Below, piece after piece: positions 26,039 to 34,678 of a stretch of DNA of 64,000 nucleotides; within the stretch, counting starts at the first letter, position 1, and every line of letters begins with the position of its first letter. The translations under genes and the position numbers were made by a program. The stretch comes from Hydrogenoanaerobacterium saccharovorans (GTDB lineage: Bacteria; Bacillota; Clostridia; Oscillospirales; Ruminococcaceae), in NCBI RefSeq assembly GCF_003814745.1, contig NZ_RKRD01000001.1, forward strand, positions 1,364,001-1,428,000, in the 5' to 3' direction. The notes below the pieces were generated by a model. That model had not been told where the DNA came from, searched no databases, and worked only from the letters and a program-made list of their open reading frames with translations.

Positions 26039-26249
26039 AAGATAATTCCTCCTAAATTTGATTTCATCACATACTATGCTAACCTCAAAAAAGGTGTTAC
26101 AACAACCAAAAAATCTTCATTTATTATTCTGGAATAATGCACATAAATAGGTAAATATTAAAAGAGGTAGCATATGTATAGAGTAATAGCATTTTATAAT
26201 AATAAGCGTTTACAATCGACGCAAATAGAGCACAAGCAGGGGGAAGAAC

Positions 26250-28718
26250 ATGAGTTTTAAGTTTAATAACTTCACACCAAAAGCAAACAATGCAGTTAAT
26301 CTGGCACTTTTGCAAGCAGCGTCTCTTGGACACACCTATATTGGCAGCGAGCATTTGCTGCTTGGTCTTTTAAAAGAAGGCACCGGCGTGGCTTATACGG
26401 TACTTGTGCGGCGCAGCATTACCGAAGAAATTGTAAAAACCAAGCTGATCCAGGCTGTAGGCAAGGGCATTAAATCAAATCTTACCCCAAGCGATTTTAC
26501 CCCGCGGTGCAAGCATATTCTTGAAATGGCTTCTGTTGAGGCTAAAACTTTAGCGCAACCAATTGTAGGTACCGAGCATATTCTCATGGCGTTACTCAAA
26601 GAACCGGATTGCTATGCGGTGCGTTTTTTGATGAGCTTGGGTTATGATTGTGACTCTCTTTACAAAGATGTGATTGAAGGTATCGGCAGCGAAATAGCGG
26701 ATTCTATTTATTGGAAGGCAGCTCGTAAACCTCCGCTTAAAAACGGAAAAGCGCAAAACACCAAAACGCCCAATTTAGACAAATTCAGTAAAGATTTGAC
26801 ACAAGCAGCAAGAGAAAATACTCTTGACCCATTGATTGGCAGAGATAAAGAGGTATTGCGCGTCATTCAAATCTTAACTCGCCGCACAAAAAACAACCCT
26901 TGTCTCATCGGTGAAGCCGGTGTTGGAAAAACAGCAATTGTAGAAGGTTTGGCGCAGCGTGTCATCAGGGGCGATGTGCCGGATAATTTAATTGGCAAAC
27001 GGGTTATTTCCATCGACCTTTCCAGTATGATTGCGGGAACCAAGTTTCGCGGCGAATTTGAGGAGAGATTGCGCAATTGCTTAAATGAAGTTAATGAGGC
27101 GGGAAATGTTGTGCTGTTCATTGATGAATTGCATACCATTATTGGGGCAGGCTCCGCTGAAGGTGCTATCGATGCGGCAAATATTCTAAAACCCCAACTG
27201 GCGAGAGGTGAGCTTCAGGTTATCGGTGCAACCACCATCGACGAATTTCGCCGTCACATTGAAAAAGACAGCGCGCTTGCAAGGCGCTTTCAAAGCGTTT
27301 TGATTTCTGAACCCACACCGGAAGATACAATATCAATCTTAAAAGGGCTTAAAACGAAATATGAAGAACATCATCATATTAAAATTACCGACGATGCAAT
27401 TAATGCTTCTGTTAACTATTCTGTGCGCTATTTAACCGAAAAATTTTTGCCCGATAAAGCGATAGACCTTTTGGATGAGTCATCTTCTCTTGTTAAATTA
27501 AAAGCATTTACTCAGCCTGAACGCTTGGCAGATATGGAAAATCAGTTGCTTTTGCTTTCACACCAAAAAGAAGAGGCCATTCTTGCGCAAGACTTTGAAA
27601 GAGCTGCGAAATTGCGGGATAATGAAATGAAATTAAAGGAAAATCTTCCTCAAGAAAACTTGCTAGGCGGGGGAAGGGCAATGGATCGAGTAGATGCTGA
27701 AGATGTTGCCGAAGTAGTTGCGTTTCAAACCGGAATTGATGTGAGCCGTGTAACAGAAGAACAGTCTGAGCGTTTGCTGCAATTAGAACAGCGCTTGCAT
27801 CAACGTGTTATTGGGCAAAACGAAGCGGTTACATCGGTATCACGGGCAATCAGAAGAAACAGGGTAGGTCTTGGCGACCCCAATCGTCCAATCGGTTCTT
27901 TTCTCTTTCTTGGTCCTACCGGTGTTGGCAAAACAGAACTTTGCAAGGCACTTGCTGAGGCTCTTTTTGCAGATGAACGCTCGATGATTCGTGTAGATAT
28001 GTCCGAATTTATGGAGAAACATACCGTGTCACGCCTAATTGGCTCACCTCCGGGATATGTCGGATACGATGACGGAGGGCAGCTTACCGAAAAAGTGCGC
28101 CGAAAACCTTTTTCAGTGTTGTTGTTTGATGAAATTGAAAAAGCCCACTATGATGTATTTAATATTATGCTTCAAATTTTAGATGATGGAATTTTAAATG
28201 ATGCCCAAGGAAGAACTGTAAACTTTAAAAATTGCATTATTATCATGACTTCAAATATTGGAGCACAGTTGATTACCGAAAAACAACTGATTGGATTCAG
28301 TCAAGATTCCCATATACCCAGTGACGAAACCATAAAATCACAAGTGATGACAGAGCTGAAAAAAGCTTTTCGTCCGGAGTTTCTAAACCGTATCGATGAA
28401 ATGATTGTATTCCATCGTTTGACGCAACAAGAAATCGAGAAAATTGCGTGTAATCTGTTGGAAATTGTAAAACAAAGGCTAAAAAAGCGTAATATCAACA
28501 TTCGTTTCTCGCAAAATTTACTGCATCATTTGGTTCAAGCGGGCTTTGACAGTAAATACGGTGCACGTCCTCTGAAGCGTGCAATTCAAAGCATGATTGA
28601 AGACCGTCTCGCAGAAGAAATACTAAGCGGTAAAATTAATGAGGGTGATGAACTTTTATGCAGTTATGATAATCAAATTGTTTTTTTAAAAGAAGAATGC
28701 AAGGTAGCTGCCGATTGA
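26250..28718 (+). CDS. clpC: ATP-dependent Clp protease ATP-binding subunit ClpC
   Basis: AAA+ unfoldase that feeds substrates to ClpP. 822 residues: N-terminal Clp repeat domain (SFKFNNFTPKANNAVNLAL; YIGSEHLLLGLLKEG), first ATPase with IGEAGVGKTAIVEGLA and FIDELHTIIGAGSAEGA, a UVR-type middle region (AILAQDFERAAKLRDNE), second ATPase with FLFLGPTGVGKTELCKAL and the C-terminal GARPLKRAIQ. The mid-domain makes it ClpC rather than ClpA/ClpB. The usual ctsR-mcsA-mcsB neighbours are absent, so control differs from Bacillus or is encoded elsewhere. ATG follows GGGGGAAG. Confidence 0.95.
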   Translation: MSFKFNNFTPKANNAVNLALLQAASLGHTYIGSEHLLLGLLKEGTGVAYTVLVRRSITEEIVKTKLIQAVGKGIKSNLTPSDFTPRCKHILEMASVEAKTLAQPIVGTEHILMALLKEPDCYAVRFLMSLGYDCDSLYKDVIEGIGSEIADSIYWKAARKPPLKNGKAQNTKTPNLDKFSKDLTQAARENTLDPLIGRDKEVLRVIQILTRRTKNNPCLIGEAGVGKTAIVEGLAQRVIRGDVPDNLIGKRVISIDLSSMIAGTKFRGEFEERLRNCLNEVNEAGNVVLFIDELHTIIGAGSAEGAIDAANILKPQLARGELQVIGATTIDEFRRHIEKDSALARRFQSVLISEPTPEDTISILKGLKTKYEEHHHIKITDDAINASVNYSVRYLTEKFLPDKAIDLLDESSSLVKLKAFTQPERLADMENQLLLLSHQKEEAILAQDFERAAKLRDNEMKLKENLPQENLLGGGRAMDRVDAEDVAEVVAFQTGIDVSRVTEEQSERLLQLEQRLHQRVIGQNEAVTSVSRAIRRNRVGLGDPNRPIGSFLFLGPTGVGKTELCKALAEALFADERSMIRVDMSEFMEKHTVSRLIGSPPGYVGYDDGGQLTEKVRRKPFSVLLFDEIEKAHYDVFNIMLQILDDGILNDAQGRTVNFKNCIIIMTSNIGAQLITEKQLIGFSQDSHIPSDETIKSQVMTELKKAFRPEFLNRIDEMIVFHRLTQQEIEKIACNLLEIVKQRLKKRNINIRFSQNLLHHLVQAGFDSKYGARPLKRAIQSMIEDRLAEEILSGKINEGDELLCSYDNQIVFLKEECKVAAD

Positions 28719-28720
28719 TA

Positions 28721-28749
28721 TTGATTTATCAAACCATTTTTTGTATAAT
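28721..28749 (+). promoter_or_regulatory. Promoter of the thioesterase gene
   Basis: TTGATT and TATAAT with a 17-nt spacer, directly after the clpC stop and 34 nt before the thioesterase start. Confidence 0.65.
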
Positions 28750-28782
28750 AATACGTGAATGAAACACAGGAGGTTACAAAAT

Positions 28783-29169
28783 ATGGACTGGATAAATACT
28801 GAATATACAATGGAATGGGTAGTAACTGGGGATAAAATAGCCGCAAATGTCGGCAGCGGAGACGTAAATGTTTTTGCAACGCCTATGATGATTGCGCTGA
28901 TGGAAGGTGCTGCAGTGCAGTGTTTAAAGCCGTTTTTAGAAGAAGGTCAAACTTCTGTAGGTGCTTCTATTTCAACCAGCCATACGGCAGCTACCCCAAT
29001 TGGAATGAAAGTAAAAGCAACCGCTAAAATAGTTGCCGTGGATGGTAAAAAAATAGATTTTACAGTGCAGGCTTTTGATGAATGCGGCGTAATTGGTGAA
29101 GGGACGCATACTCGATTTATTTTGAATAAAGAGAGATTCGAACAAAAAGCAGCCGCAAAATTAAAATAA
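28783..29169 (+). CDS. FlK-like hotdog-fold thioesterase
   Basis: 128-residue hotdog-fold protein of the family that contains fluoroacetyl-CoA thioesterase FlK. Supporting parts: NVFATPMMIALMEGAAVQCL with the Thr and Glu of the active site, TSVGASISTSHTAATPIGM with the conserved His, and VQAFDECGVIGEGTHTRFI. Relatives in gut Clostridia have unknown acyl-CoA substrates; defluorination is not implied. ATG 28783 has AGGAGG 9 nt before it; the frame upstream is not used. Single-gene unit with its own promoter and terminator. Confidence 0.85.
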   Translation: MDWINTEYTMEWVVTGDKIAANVGSGDVNVFATPMMIALMEGAAVQCLKPFLEEGQTSVGASISTSHTAATPIGMKVKATAKIVAVDGKKIDFTVQAFDECGVIGEGTHTRFILNKERFEQKAAAKLK

Positions 29170-29195
29170 AATATTTTAAAATTTGTACAAAAAAT

Positions 29196-29249
29196 ACACC
29201 CCTAAAGCTTGGCAGTATATCTGCAAATAACTTTGGGGGTGTTTTACTT
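29196..29249 (+). terminator. Terminator of the thioesterase gene
   Basis: ACACCCCTAAAG pairs with CTTTGGGGGTGT (one T-G pair); the loop holds a second small stem GCAG/CTGC. TTTTACTTT follows. Confidence 0.8.
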
Positions 29250-29269
29250 TGACAAAAGGGATACGAACA

Positions 29270-29640
29270 AGCGATATATCAGGTGTTTCAAAGAGCATGA
29301 GAAGATGCCTGCGAGTTTAAAGTAAGCACCACCATATCATTCCAACTATGATGAGCGCAATCTATCTGAGAAAAGGCACAAAAGGTCTATAAATTGAGCG
29401 CGTGGGTACAAAAGGAAGTAAAGGGGCAACAACTCTAAAGCAGAAAAGGCTGCACTGTTATGCCGGAAAGCAAGCGTTTTTATCTCAAAAGTTTGATTCT
29501 ATAAAACACTTTAAAGCCCAACTCATTGAATGCTTGGGATACTGCAACAACCGTCGCATCAAAGCAAAGCTAAAGGGCTTGCCGTCTTCATTTTTACAGA
29601 CAACAAGCCCTTTTAGCTTAATTTCAACAATTGTATTTTA
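29270..29640 (+). pseudogene. Decayed IS3/IS150-family transposase remnant
   Basis: The end of an IS3-type OrfB is still readable: FDSIKHFKAQLIECLGYCNN followed by RRIKAKLKGL, matching the typical C-terminus (YNNKRIKAKLKGLSPVQYR) up to KLKGL. About 130 nt upstream, GVSKSM in another frame resembles the GVSQSMSRKGNC motif, then stops. The DDE catalytic core and N-terminal orfA are missing, and frames are broken, so it cannot be active. No terminal repeats were found. Lies between two convergent units. Confidence 0.65.
29567..29619. repeat. Long imperfect palindrome at the transposase remnant end
   Basis: AAGCTAAAGGGCTTG pairs with CAAGCCCTTTTAGCTT (one bulged T), with a further inner stem GTCT/AGAC. 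It lies 25 nt downstream of the minus-strand ACT gene stop, so it may serve as the end of the asd-dap transcript; it may equally be left over from the insertion sequence. Confidence 0.7.
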
Positions 29641-29643
29641 GGC

Positions 29644-30120
29644 TTATCTTTCAGCTTTTACACCAAATTCTGTCTCCAACAACTCAACTGTTTGTTCAAG
29701 GTTATAATCTGTCACCAAAAGGGAGATATCCACTTCAGAGGTAGTGATCATCAGCACATGAGCGTCTGCGGAGGCTACTGTAGAAATTGCCTTAGCGGCA
29801 ACACCTTCCATATTGCGCATCTCTTCGCCAAAAAGCTGAACCTTACTGTTGTTGCTGCTCACCAGAGGTTTGATATCGGGATACTGCTTTTTGTATTTAT
29901 TGGTAAGAGCCAGTACTTTAATCAAATCTTCGCTTGCAACGGTAAAAGAAACACTCACAAAATCGCCTGTAGGGGCAGTTTGTGATATCATGTCAATGTT
30001 GATGCCCTCATTGGCAAAGTCAGTGAATACTGCGGATATAAACTTTAAATCAGCACCGATTTTATTAAATGTAACCAGTGCAATATCATCGCTTACTGAA
30101 AGCTTGCTTACACCGTTCAT
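29644..30120 (-). CDS. Stand-alone ACT-domain protein, aspartokinase regulatory type
   Basis: 158 residues made of two ACT domains: first with SDDIALVTFNKIGADLKFIS and FANEGINIDMISQTAP, second with MRNMEGVAAKAISTVASADA and TSEVDISLLVTDYNLEQTV. Sequence resembles the regulatory C-terminal region of aspartate kinase (LysC), but no kinase domain is attached. Aspartokinase beta subunits of Bacillus are made like this from an internal start; here it is a separate gene. Last gene of asd-dapA-dapB-ACT, under a lysine riboswitch, so a role in lysine feedback on aspartokinase is a reasonable guess. Start ATG after GGAAGGGTG. Confidence 0.85.
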   Translation of the reverse strand: MNGVSKLSVSDDIALVTFNKIGADLKFISAVFTDFANEGINIDMISQTAPTGDFVSVSFTVASEDLIKVLALTNKYKKQYPDIKPLVSSNNSKVQLFGEEMRNMEGVAAKAISTVASADAHVLMITTSEVDISLLVTDYNLEQTVELLETEFGVKAER

Positions 30121-30140
30121 ATCTTCGACACCCTTCCTGT

Positions 30141-30911
30141 TTATTCGGTTACGTTTTGCATACGCACTAAATCGCCCATATCATACAATCCGGCATTCTT
30201 GCCTGCAAGGTAGAGTGCTGCGTTTACAGCGCCCGTAGCAAAAATCTCTTTGGACATTGCAGAATGCGAAAGTGTGATAACTTCATCTTTACCCGCAAAA
30301 ATCACATCATGCTCACCAACTATGGTGCCCCCTCGAATAGAGTGCATACCAATTTCGTTTTTGCTCCGTTTTTCGCGTTTACTATGTCGGTCGTATACAT
30401 ATTCATAACAATCGCTTTGTGCATGGTTTATTGCATCTGCAAGCATGATTGCAGTACCGCTTGGCGCATCTACCTTTTGGTTGTGGTGTTTTTCTACGAT
30501 TTCAATATCAAAATCATGCCCCAAAATTGTAGCTGCCTTTTTGGCGAGTTCAGCAAGCAAATTTACACCCAGCGACATATTAAATGAGAAAAATACGGGT
30601 ACCAGCTCACTTGTTTTGCGTAGCAAAGCAATCTGCTTGCTTGAAAGCCCTGTGGTGGCCACTACAATAGGGGTAGATGTATGCACCGCATATTCCAGCA
30701 TAGAGTTGAGCAGCGACGGGTGTGAAAAGTCTATGATGCAGTCCGCTTTAATATTACATTGTGCGGGGGCAGCAAAAATGGGGAAATCATCATATTGAGT
30801 GGTATTGATATCAATACCTGCCACTATTTCGCAGTCATCTTTTTCTTTTACAAACGACGCAATGACATGCCCCATCTTTCCGTTTGCACCCGATAGTATA
30901 ATCTTTTTCAT
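30141..30911 (-). CDS. dapB: 4-hydroxy-tetrahydrodipicolinate reductase
   Basis: Reduces the DapA product with NAD(P)H in the lysine/diaminopimelate pathway. 256 residues: N-terminal SGANGKMGHVIASF, VVATTGLS, the catalytic EKHHNQKVDAPSGTA and GMHSIRGGTIVGEHDV. Normal length. Start at 30911 with AGGATG in front. Third gene of the asd-dapA-dapB-ACT operon. Its product line supplies dipicolinate for spores as well as cell-wall diaminopimelate. Confidence 0.96.
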   Translation of the reverse strand: MKKIILSGANGKMGHVIASFVKEKDDCEIVAGIDINTTQYDDFPIFAAPAQCNIKADCIIDFSHPSLLNSMLEYAVHTSTPIVVATTGLSSKQIALLRKTSELVPVFFSFNMSLGVNLLAELAKKAATILGHDFDIEIVEKHHNQKVDAPSGTAIMLADAINHAQSDCYEYVYDRHSKREKRSKNEIGMHSIRGGTIVGEHDVIFAGKDEVITLSHSAMSKEIFATGAVNAALYLAGKNAGLYDMGDLVRMQNVTE

Positions 30912-30936
30912 ATTTTCACATCCTAGCTTATCATAA

Positions 30937-31827
30937 TCAGTTCATCAGTCCTGCGTTTTTAAGTTCAGCAACAAGATGCGCTTTCGCACTTTCGCTCATT
31001 TCAGCCAGTGGCAATCTGCACAATCCGGCTTTCCAGCCAATTAAATTCATGGCCTCTTTTACAGGAATGGGGTTTACATCAATAAACAGCGCGTTTATCA
31101 GCGGTAATAGCTTTAACTGTAGTTCGGCACTTTCTTTCACCTTACCGTCAAAGAAAAGCTGACAGATGTCATGTGCCTGTTTCGGCATAATATTTGAGAA
31201 AACCGATATGACACCTTTACCGCCCAAAGCAAGTATCGGCACAATTTGGTCGTCATTACCAGAATAGATATCGAGGTTATCGCCGCACTCTGCTGCAACC
31301 TGTGCAATTTTACTAATGTTTCCGCTTGCTTCTTTGGTTGCTACAATGTTCGGGTGTTTTGCCAGCTCTACATAAGTGGCAGGCGAGATGTCCATGCCTG
31401 TTCTGCTGGGCACATTGTAAAGTATAATCGGCAAATCGGTTGCATCCGCAAGTGTATTAAAATGGCGAATAAGCCCGAGCTGCGAGGTTTTATTATAATA
31501 AGGTGTAACTTGCAAAAGTGCATCTGCCTTAACCGCTGCAGATTCTTTCGAAAGCCACAATGCATAAGCGGTATCGTTGCTTCCTGCTCCAGCTATAACA
31601 GGAACCCTGCCGCCAACTTTATTTACAGCAAACTCGATTGCTTTTATATGTTCTTCGTCGGTCATGGTAGAGCTTTCGCCGGTAGTACCGCAGATGACAA
31701 TAGCGTCAGTGTGGTTTTCAAGCTGAAAATCAATGATGCGCCCAAGCTCATCATAATTAATAGAGCCATCCGGATACATTGGCGTAATAACAGCAACGCC
31801 CGCACCGGTGAATATTGTTTTTTTCAT
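30937..31827 (-). CDS. dapA: 4-hydroxy-tetrahydrodipicolinate synthase
   Basis: Condenses aspartate semialdehyde and pyruvate. 296 residues, TIM-barrel: VAVITPMYPDGSINYDELG, CGTTGESSTMTDEEH, YNVPSRTGMDISP with the catalytic Tyr, and the Schiff-base Lys in VATKEASGN. Starts at 31827 after GGAAGGAG. Second gene of the lysine-regulated operon, 65 nt downstream of asd. Confidence 0.96.
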   Translation of the reverse strand: MKKTIFTGAGVAVITPMYPDGSINYDELGRIIDFQLENHTDAIVICGTTGESSTMTDEEHIKAIEFAVNKVGGRVPVIAGAGSNDTAYALWLSKESAAVKADALLQVTPYYNKTSQLGLIRHFNTLADATDLPIILYNVPSRTGMDISPATYVELAKHPNIVATKEASGNISKIAQVAAECGDNLDIYSGNDDQIVPILALGGKGVISVFSNIMPKQAHDICQLFFDGKVKESAELQLKLLPLINALFIDVNPIPVKEAMNLIGWKAGLCRLPLAEMSESAKAHLVAELKNAGLMN

Positions 31828-31892
31828 TCGGTCGTGCTCCTTCCTTTCACCGAGCTTACTGCTTGTAAACTCGGTACGATGTTATTCAAGTT

Positions 31893-32969
31893 TTAGTCTA
31901 AATAGCCTTTTGCAGCCAAAAGCTCAGCCATCAAAACTGCACCGCCTGCTGCACCGCGAATCGTGTTGTGCGATAAACATACAAATTTGTAATCATACTG
32001 GCTGTCTTCGCGGATTCTTCCGATAGAAATAGCCATGCCGTTTTCCAGCATACGCTCGGTTTTTGCCTGTGGGCGGTCGCTTTCTTCAAAATAGTTAAGG
32101 AACTGCTTGGGCGCAGAGGGCAGCTGAAGTTTCTGCGGTTCACCGCTGAATGCTGCCCAGCGTGCTTTCATTTCATCAATGGTAGGCTTTTTCTCAAAGC
32201 TTACAAACACTGCGGCAGTGTGCCCGTTGGATACCGGAACACGAAGGCATTGTGTGGTAATGGCGGGGGAGGTAGCCGGAACAATCTCACCATCAACAAT
32301 ACTGCCCCAAATTTTCAAAGGCTCTTGCTCGCTTTTTTCTTCTTCTCCGCCGATGTACGGAATCAGATTATCCAGCATTTCCGGCCATGTTTCAAAGGTT
32401 TTGCCTGCACCGCTGATTGCCTGGTAAGTACAAGCTAAAACTTTTGTTACGCCAAAATCCATAAGCGGTGCTAAAGCGGGAACATAGCTTTGGATAGAGC
32501 AGTTGGATTTTACCGCAATAAAGCCGCGTTTTGTGCCAAGGCGTTTTCTTTGGCTATGAATAATTTCTGCATGATCTGCGTTCATTTCCGGGATAATCAT
32601 TGGCACGTCTTTTGTCCAGCGGTTCGCCGAGTTGTTCGAAATAACAGGGCATTCAGCTTTTGCGTAAGCTTCTTCCAACGCTTTTATCTCGTCTTTTTTC
32701 ATATCTACCGCGCAAAAAACAAAATCTACTTTTGCTGCAACCTCTTCAACTTTAGCGGCATCATATACAACCATCTTTTTAATATTCTCTGGGATAGGGG
32801 CATCCATTGCCCAGCGTTTTCCAACAGCATCTTCATAGGTTTTGCCCGCAGAACGTGCGCTTGCTGCCAGCAAGGTTACCTTAAACCAAGGGTGTTTATC
32901 AAGTAAACTGATAAACCGCTGACCAACCATACCGGTTGCACCTACAATACCAACGTGAAATTCTTTCAT
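31893..32969 (-). CDS. asd: Aspartate-semialdehyde dehydrogenase (archaeal/fungal type)
   Basis: Makes aspartate semialdehyde from aspartyl phosphate. 358 residues: VGIVGATGMVGQRFISLLD, the active-site Cys in AVKSNCSIQSYV, YQAISGAGKTFETWP, and HTAAVFVSFEKKP. The length and the P-loop and tail resemble the archaeal/fungal ASADH branch more than the classic bacterial enzyme of about 330-370 residues; that assignment is tentative. First gene after the lysine riboswitch, start at 32969 with AAGGAATG. Commits carbon to lysine, methionine and threonine. Confidence 0.94.
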   Translation of the reverse strand: MKEFHVGIVGATGMVGQRFISLLDKHPWFKVTLLAASARSAGKTYEDAVGKRWAMDAPIPENIKKMVVYDAAKVEEVAAKVDFVFCAVDMKKDEIKALEEAYAKAECPVISNNSANRWTKDVPMIIPEMNADHAEIIHSQRKRLGTKRGFIAVKSNCSIQSYVPALAPLMDFGVTKVLACTYQAISGAGKTFETWPEMLDNLIPYIGGEEEKSEQEPLKIWGSIVDGEIVPATSPAITTQCLRVPVSNGHTAAVFVSFEKKPTIDEMKARWAAFSGEPQKLQLPSAPKQFLNYFEESDRPQAKTERMLENGMAISIGRIREDSQYDYKFVCLSHNTIRGAAGGAVLMAELLAAKGYLD

Positions 32970-33225
32970 AAACGAACATTCCTTTACATTAAAATTTTGG
33001 CGGGCAATTCCCGGTATGCAGTGGTTATCCGCCTTATACTAATTTGCAATAAAAAACGTTTTATGTTTTTTATTAGCCCTGTAAAACACGGCTACAAGCG
33101 AAACTTGTGCAAATGTTGTACAATACTAAGAGCTACCGCTTTAGCGGCACACTGGCTAGCAGTGAATTAAAAAGCCTTAAAGCTTTTTAATGCGAAATAG
33201 TATTACAAAGAATAAATACCTGCAT

Positions 33226-33492
33226 ATAAAACAAAAAACCGGTTGAAAACCGGTCACCGTTGCAATATAATAGAACTATTGACTTTTTACCCGCAGGGTA
33301 TGCGGCAGCACGAGTCGATAGCTCTTCATCATCTTGCAATGATGACAGTTACAGGCTTTTTCAGCTCAGTAACCAGGTAAGCTTATTCCGTACTAAACTT
33401 CCTTCGGCGGTAAACCCTTTCGACGATGATGCAAACGATTTTGTCGGAAATCATCTCATCGGTTACTAATGAAACACCGCACCTCTATCCAG
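33226..33492 (-). promoter_or_regulatory. Lysine riboswitch (L-box)
   Basis: On the minus strand the sequence holds the L-box landmarks in order: AGAGGTGCGG, AGTAACCGATGAGATG, CATCGTCGAAAGGG, CCGCCGAAGG, GGTTACTGAGCTGAAAAAGC, then CTGTAACTGTCATCA. These match the conserved aptamer of lysine-sensing riboswitches. A terminator hairpin follows at its 3' end, so lysine binding should stop transcription of asd-dapA-dapB-ACT. The 250 nt between it and asd (32970-33225) hold no other gene that I can see. Confidence 0.95.
33230..33254 (-). terminator. Riboswitch terminator
   Basis: On the minus strand ACCGGTT and AACCGGT pair around TTC, followed by six Ts. This is the expression platform of the lysine riboswitch. 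Confidence 0.88.
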
Positions 33493-33511
33493 ATATTATT
33501 CTATTAAAACT

Positions 33512-33540
33512 ATATTAGCATTTTAGCTAATCTATGTCAA
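33512..33540 (-). promoter_or_regulatory. Promoter of the lysine riboswitch operon
   Basis: On the minus strand, a perfect TTGACA and TAATAT separated by 17 nt lie just before the aptamer. Divergent from queA. Confidence 0.75.
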
Positions 33541-33600
33541 TTAAATTTGTAAGACAAGATGAAAATAGCCCTACCTTTTGAATGGAGAATATTAAATAAT

Positions 33601-34668
33601 ATGAAAACATCTGATTTTTGGTTCGACTTGCCCGAAGAATTGATTGCGCAGACACCGATTGAACCACGTAATCATTCTCGCATGCTGTGTATGAATGGCG
33701 ACACAGGCGAACTGAAACATAAACATTTTTACGACCTTACTCAAATGCTCCAAGCAGGCGATACACTTATCCTCAACGACTCTCGCGTGCTGCCTGCACG
33801 TCTTTACGGTGTAAAAGAGCACACCGGCGCTGCAATTGAATTTTTATTGCTCGAACAGCACCAAAAAGATGTATGGGAGATTCTTGTACGCCCCGGTAAA
33901 AAAGCAAAAACGGGTGTACGTTTTGTATTTGGTGATGGACTTCTTGTAGCAGAAATACTCGAGACGATTGATGGCGGCAACCGCTTAGTGAAATTCACGT
34001 ATCCCGAAGGCGAAAACTTTTATACCATTCTTGAAAAAATCGGTCAGATGCCGCTTCCGCCATATATTACCAAACGGCTTGAAGATAAAGAACGGTATCA
34101 AACTGTTTACTCAAAGGAGCTTGGTTCGGCGGCAGCACCCACAGCAGGTTTGCATTTTACGAAAGACATGATGCAGGAATTGCGCGATAAAGGTGTTAAC
34201 ATCGGCTATGTTACTCTGCACGTGGGTTTGGGTACGTTTCGGCCTGTTAAAGTAGATAACGTAAACGACCATCACATGCACTCTGAGCATTACCATATGC
34301 CGCAAGAAACGGTCGACCTGATTAACTGCACCAAAGCAAACGGACATCGGGTTATCGGGGTTGGCACCACAGCCTGCCGTACGGTAGAATCGGTTGCAAC
34401 TAAATTCGGCGGTGTGCTGCAGGCAGATGACGGCTACACAGACATTTTTATCTACCCGGGTTACGACTTCAAGGTGCTCGATTGCCTTATCACCAACTTC
34501 CATTTACCCGAAAGCACGCTCATTATGCTCGTTTCTGCCTTTGCAGGATATAACCATATTCTGAATGCATATAAGGTAGCAGTGGAAGAAAAATATCGTT
34601 TCTTCAGCTTTGGCGATTGTATGTTTCTTACAAAATGCAATGGAGATACTAAAAACGGATTGGAATAG
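33601..34668 (+). CDS. queA: tRNA preQ1(34) S-adenosylmethionine ribosyltransferase-isomerase
   Basis: Transfers the ribosyl part of SAM to preQ1 in tRNA, making epoxyqueuosine. 355 residues starting MKTSDFWFDLPEELIAQTP, with LILNDSRVLPARLYG, the SAAAPTAGLHFT motif, VTLHVGLGTFRPV and TNFHLPESTLIMLVSAF, all typical of QueA. The frame is open upstream to 33559 but ATG 33601 gives the family N-terminus. With tgt downstream it forms the end of the queuosine pathway. Confidence 0.96.
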   Translation: MKTSDFWFDLPEELIAQTPIEPRNHSRMLCMNGDTGELKHKHFYDLTQMLQAGDTLILNDSRVLPARLYGVKEHTGAAIEFLLLEQHQKDVWEILVRPGKKAKTGVRFVFGDGLLVAEILETIDGGNRLVKFTYPEGENFYTILEKIGQMPLPPYITKRLEDKERYQTVYSKELGSAAAPTAGLHFTKDMMQELRDKGVNIGYVTLHVGLGTFRPVKVDNVNDHHMHSEHYHMPQETVDLINCTKANGHRVIGVGTTACRTVESVATKFGGVLQADDGYTDIFIYPGYDFKVLDCLITNFHLPESTLIMLVSAFAGYNHILNAYKVAVEEKYRFFSFGDCMFLTKCNGDTKNGLE

Positions 34669-34678
34669 GGGCGCTGTT

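Noticed and set aside
25834..26070. Ala/Val/Thr-rich open frames on both strands over the Cys-rich mini-protein
   Set aside because: They arise from the GGC/TGC/AAC repeats read in other frames; neither has a good ribosome site, while the 59-residue frame has AGGAGGA.
29402..29641. 79-codon open frame as an intact gene
   Set aside because: It holds only the last part of an IS3-type transposase, lacks a ribosome site and has lost the catalytic core.
33226..33492. T-box as an explanation for the leader upstream of asd
   Set aside because: There is no GGTGGTACCGCG-type box; the conserved L-box segments fit a lysine riboswitch.
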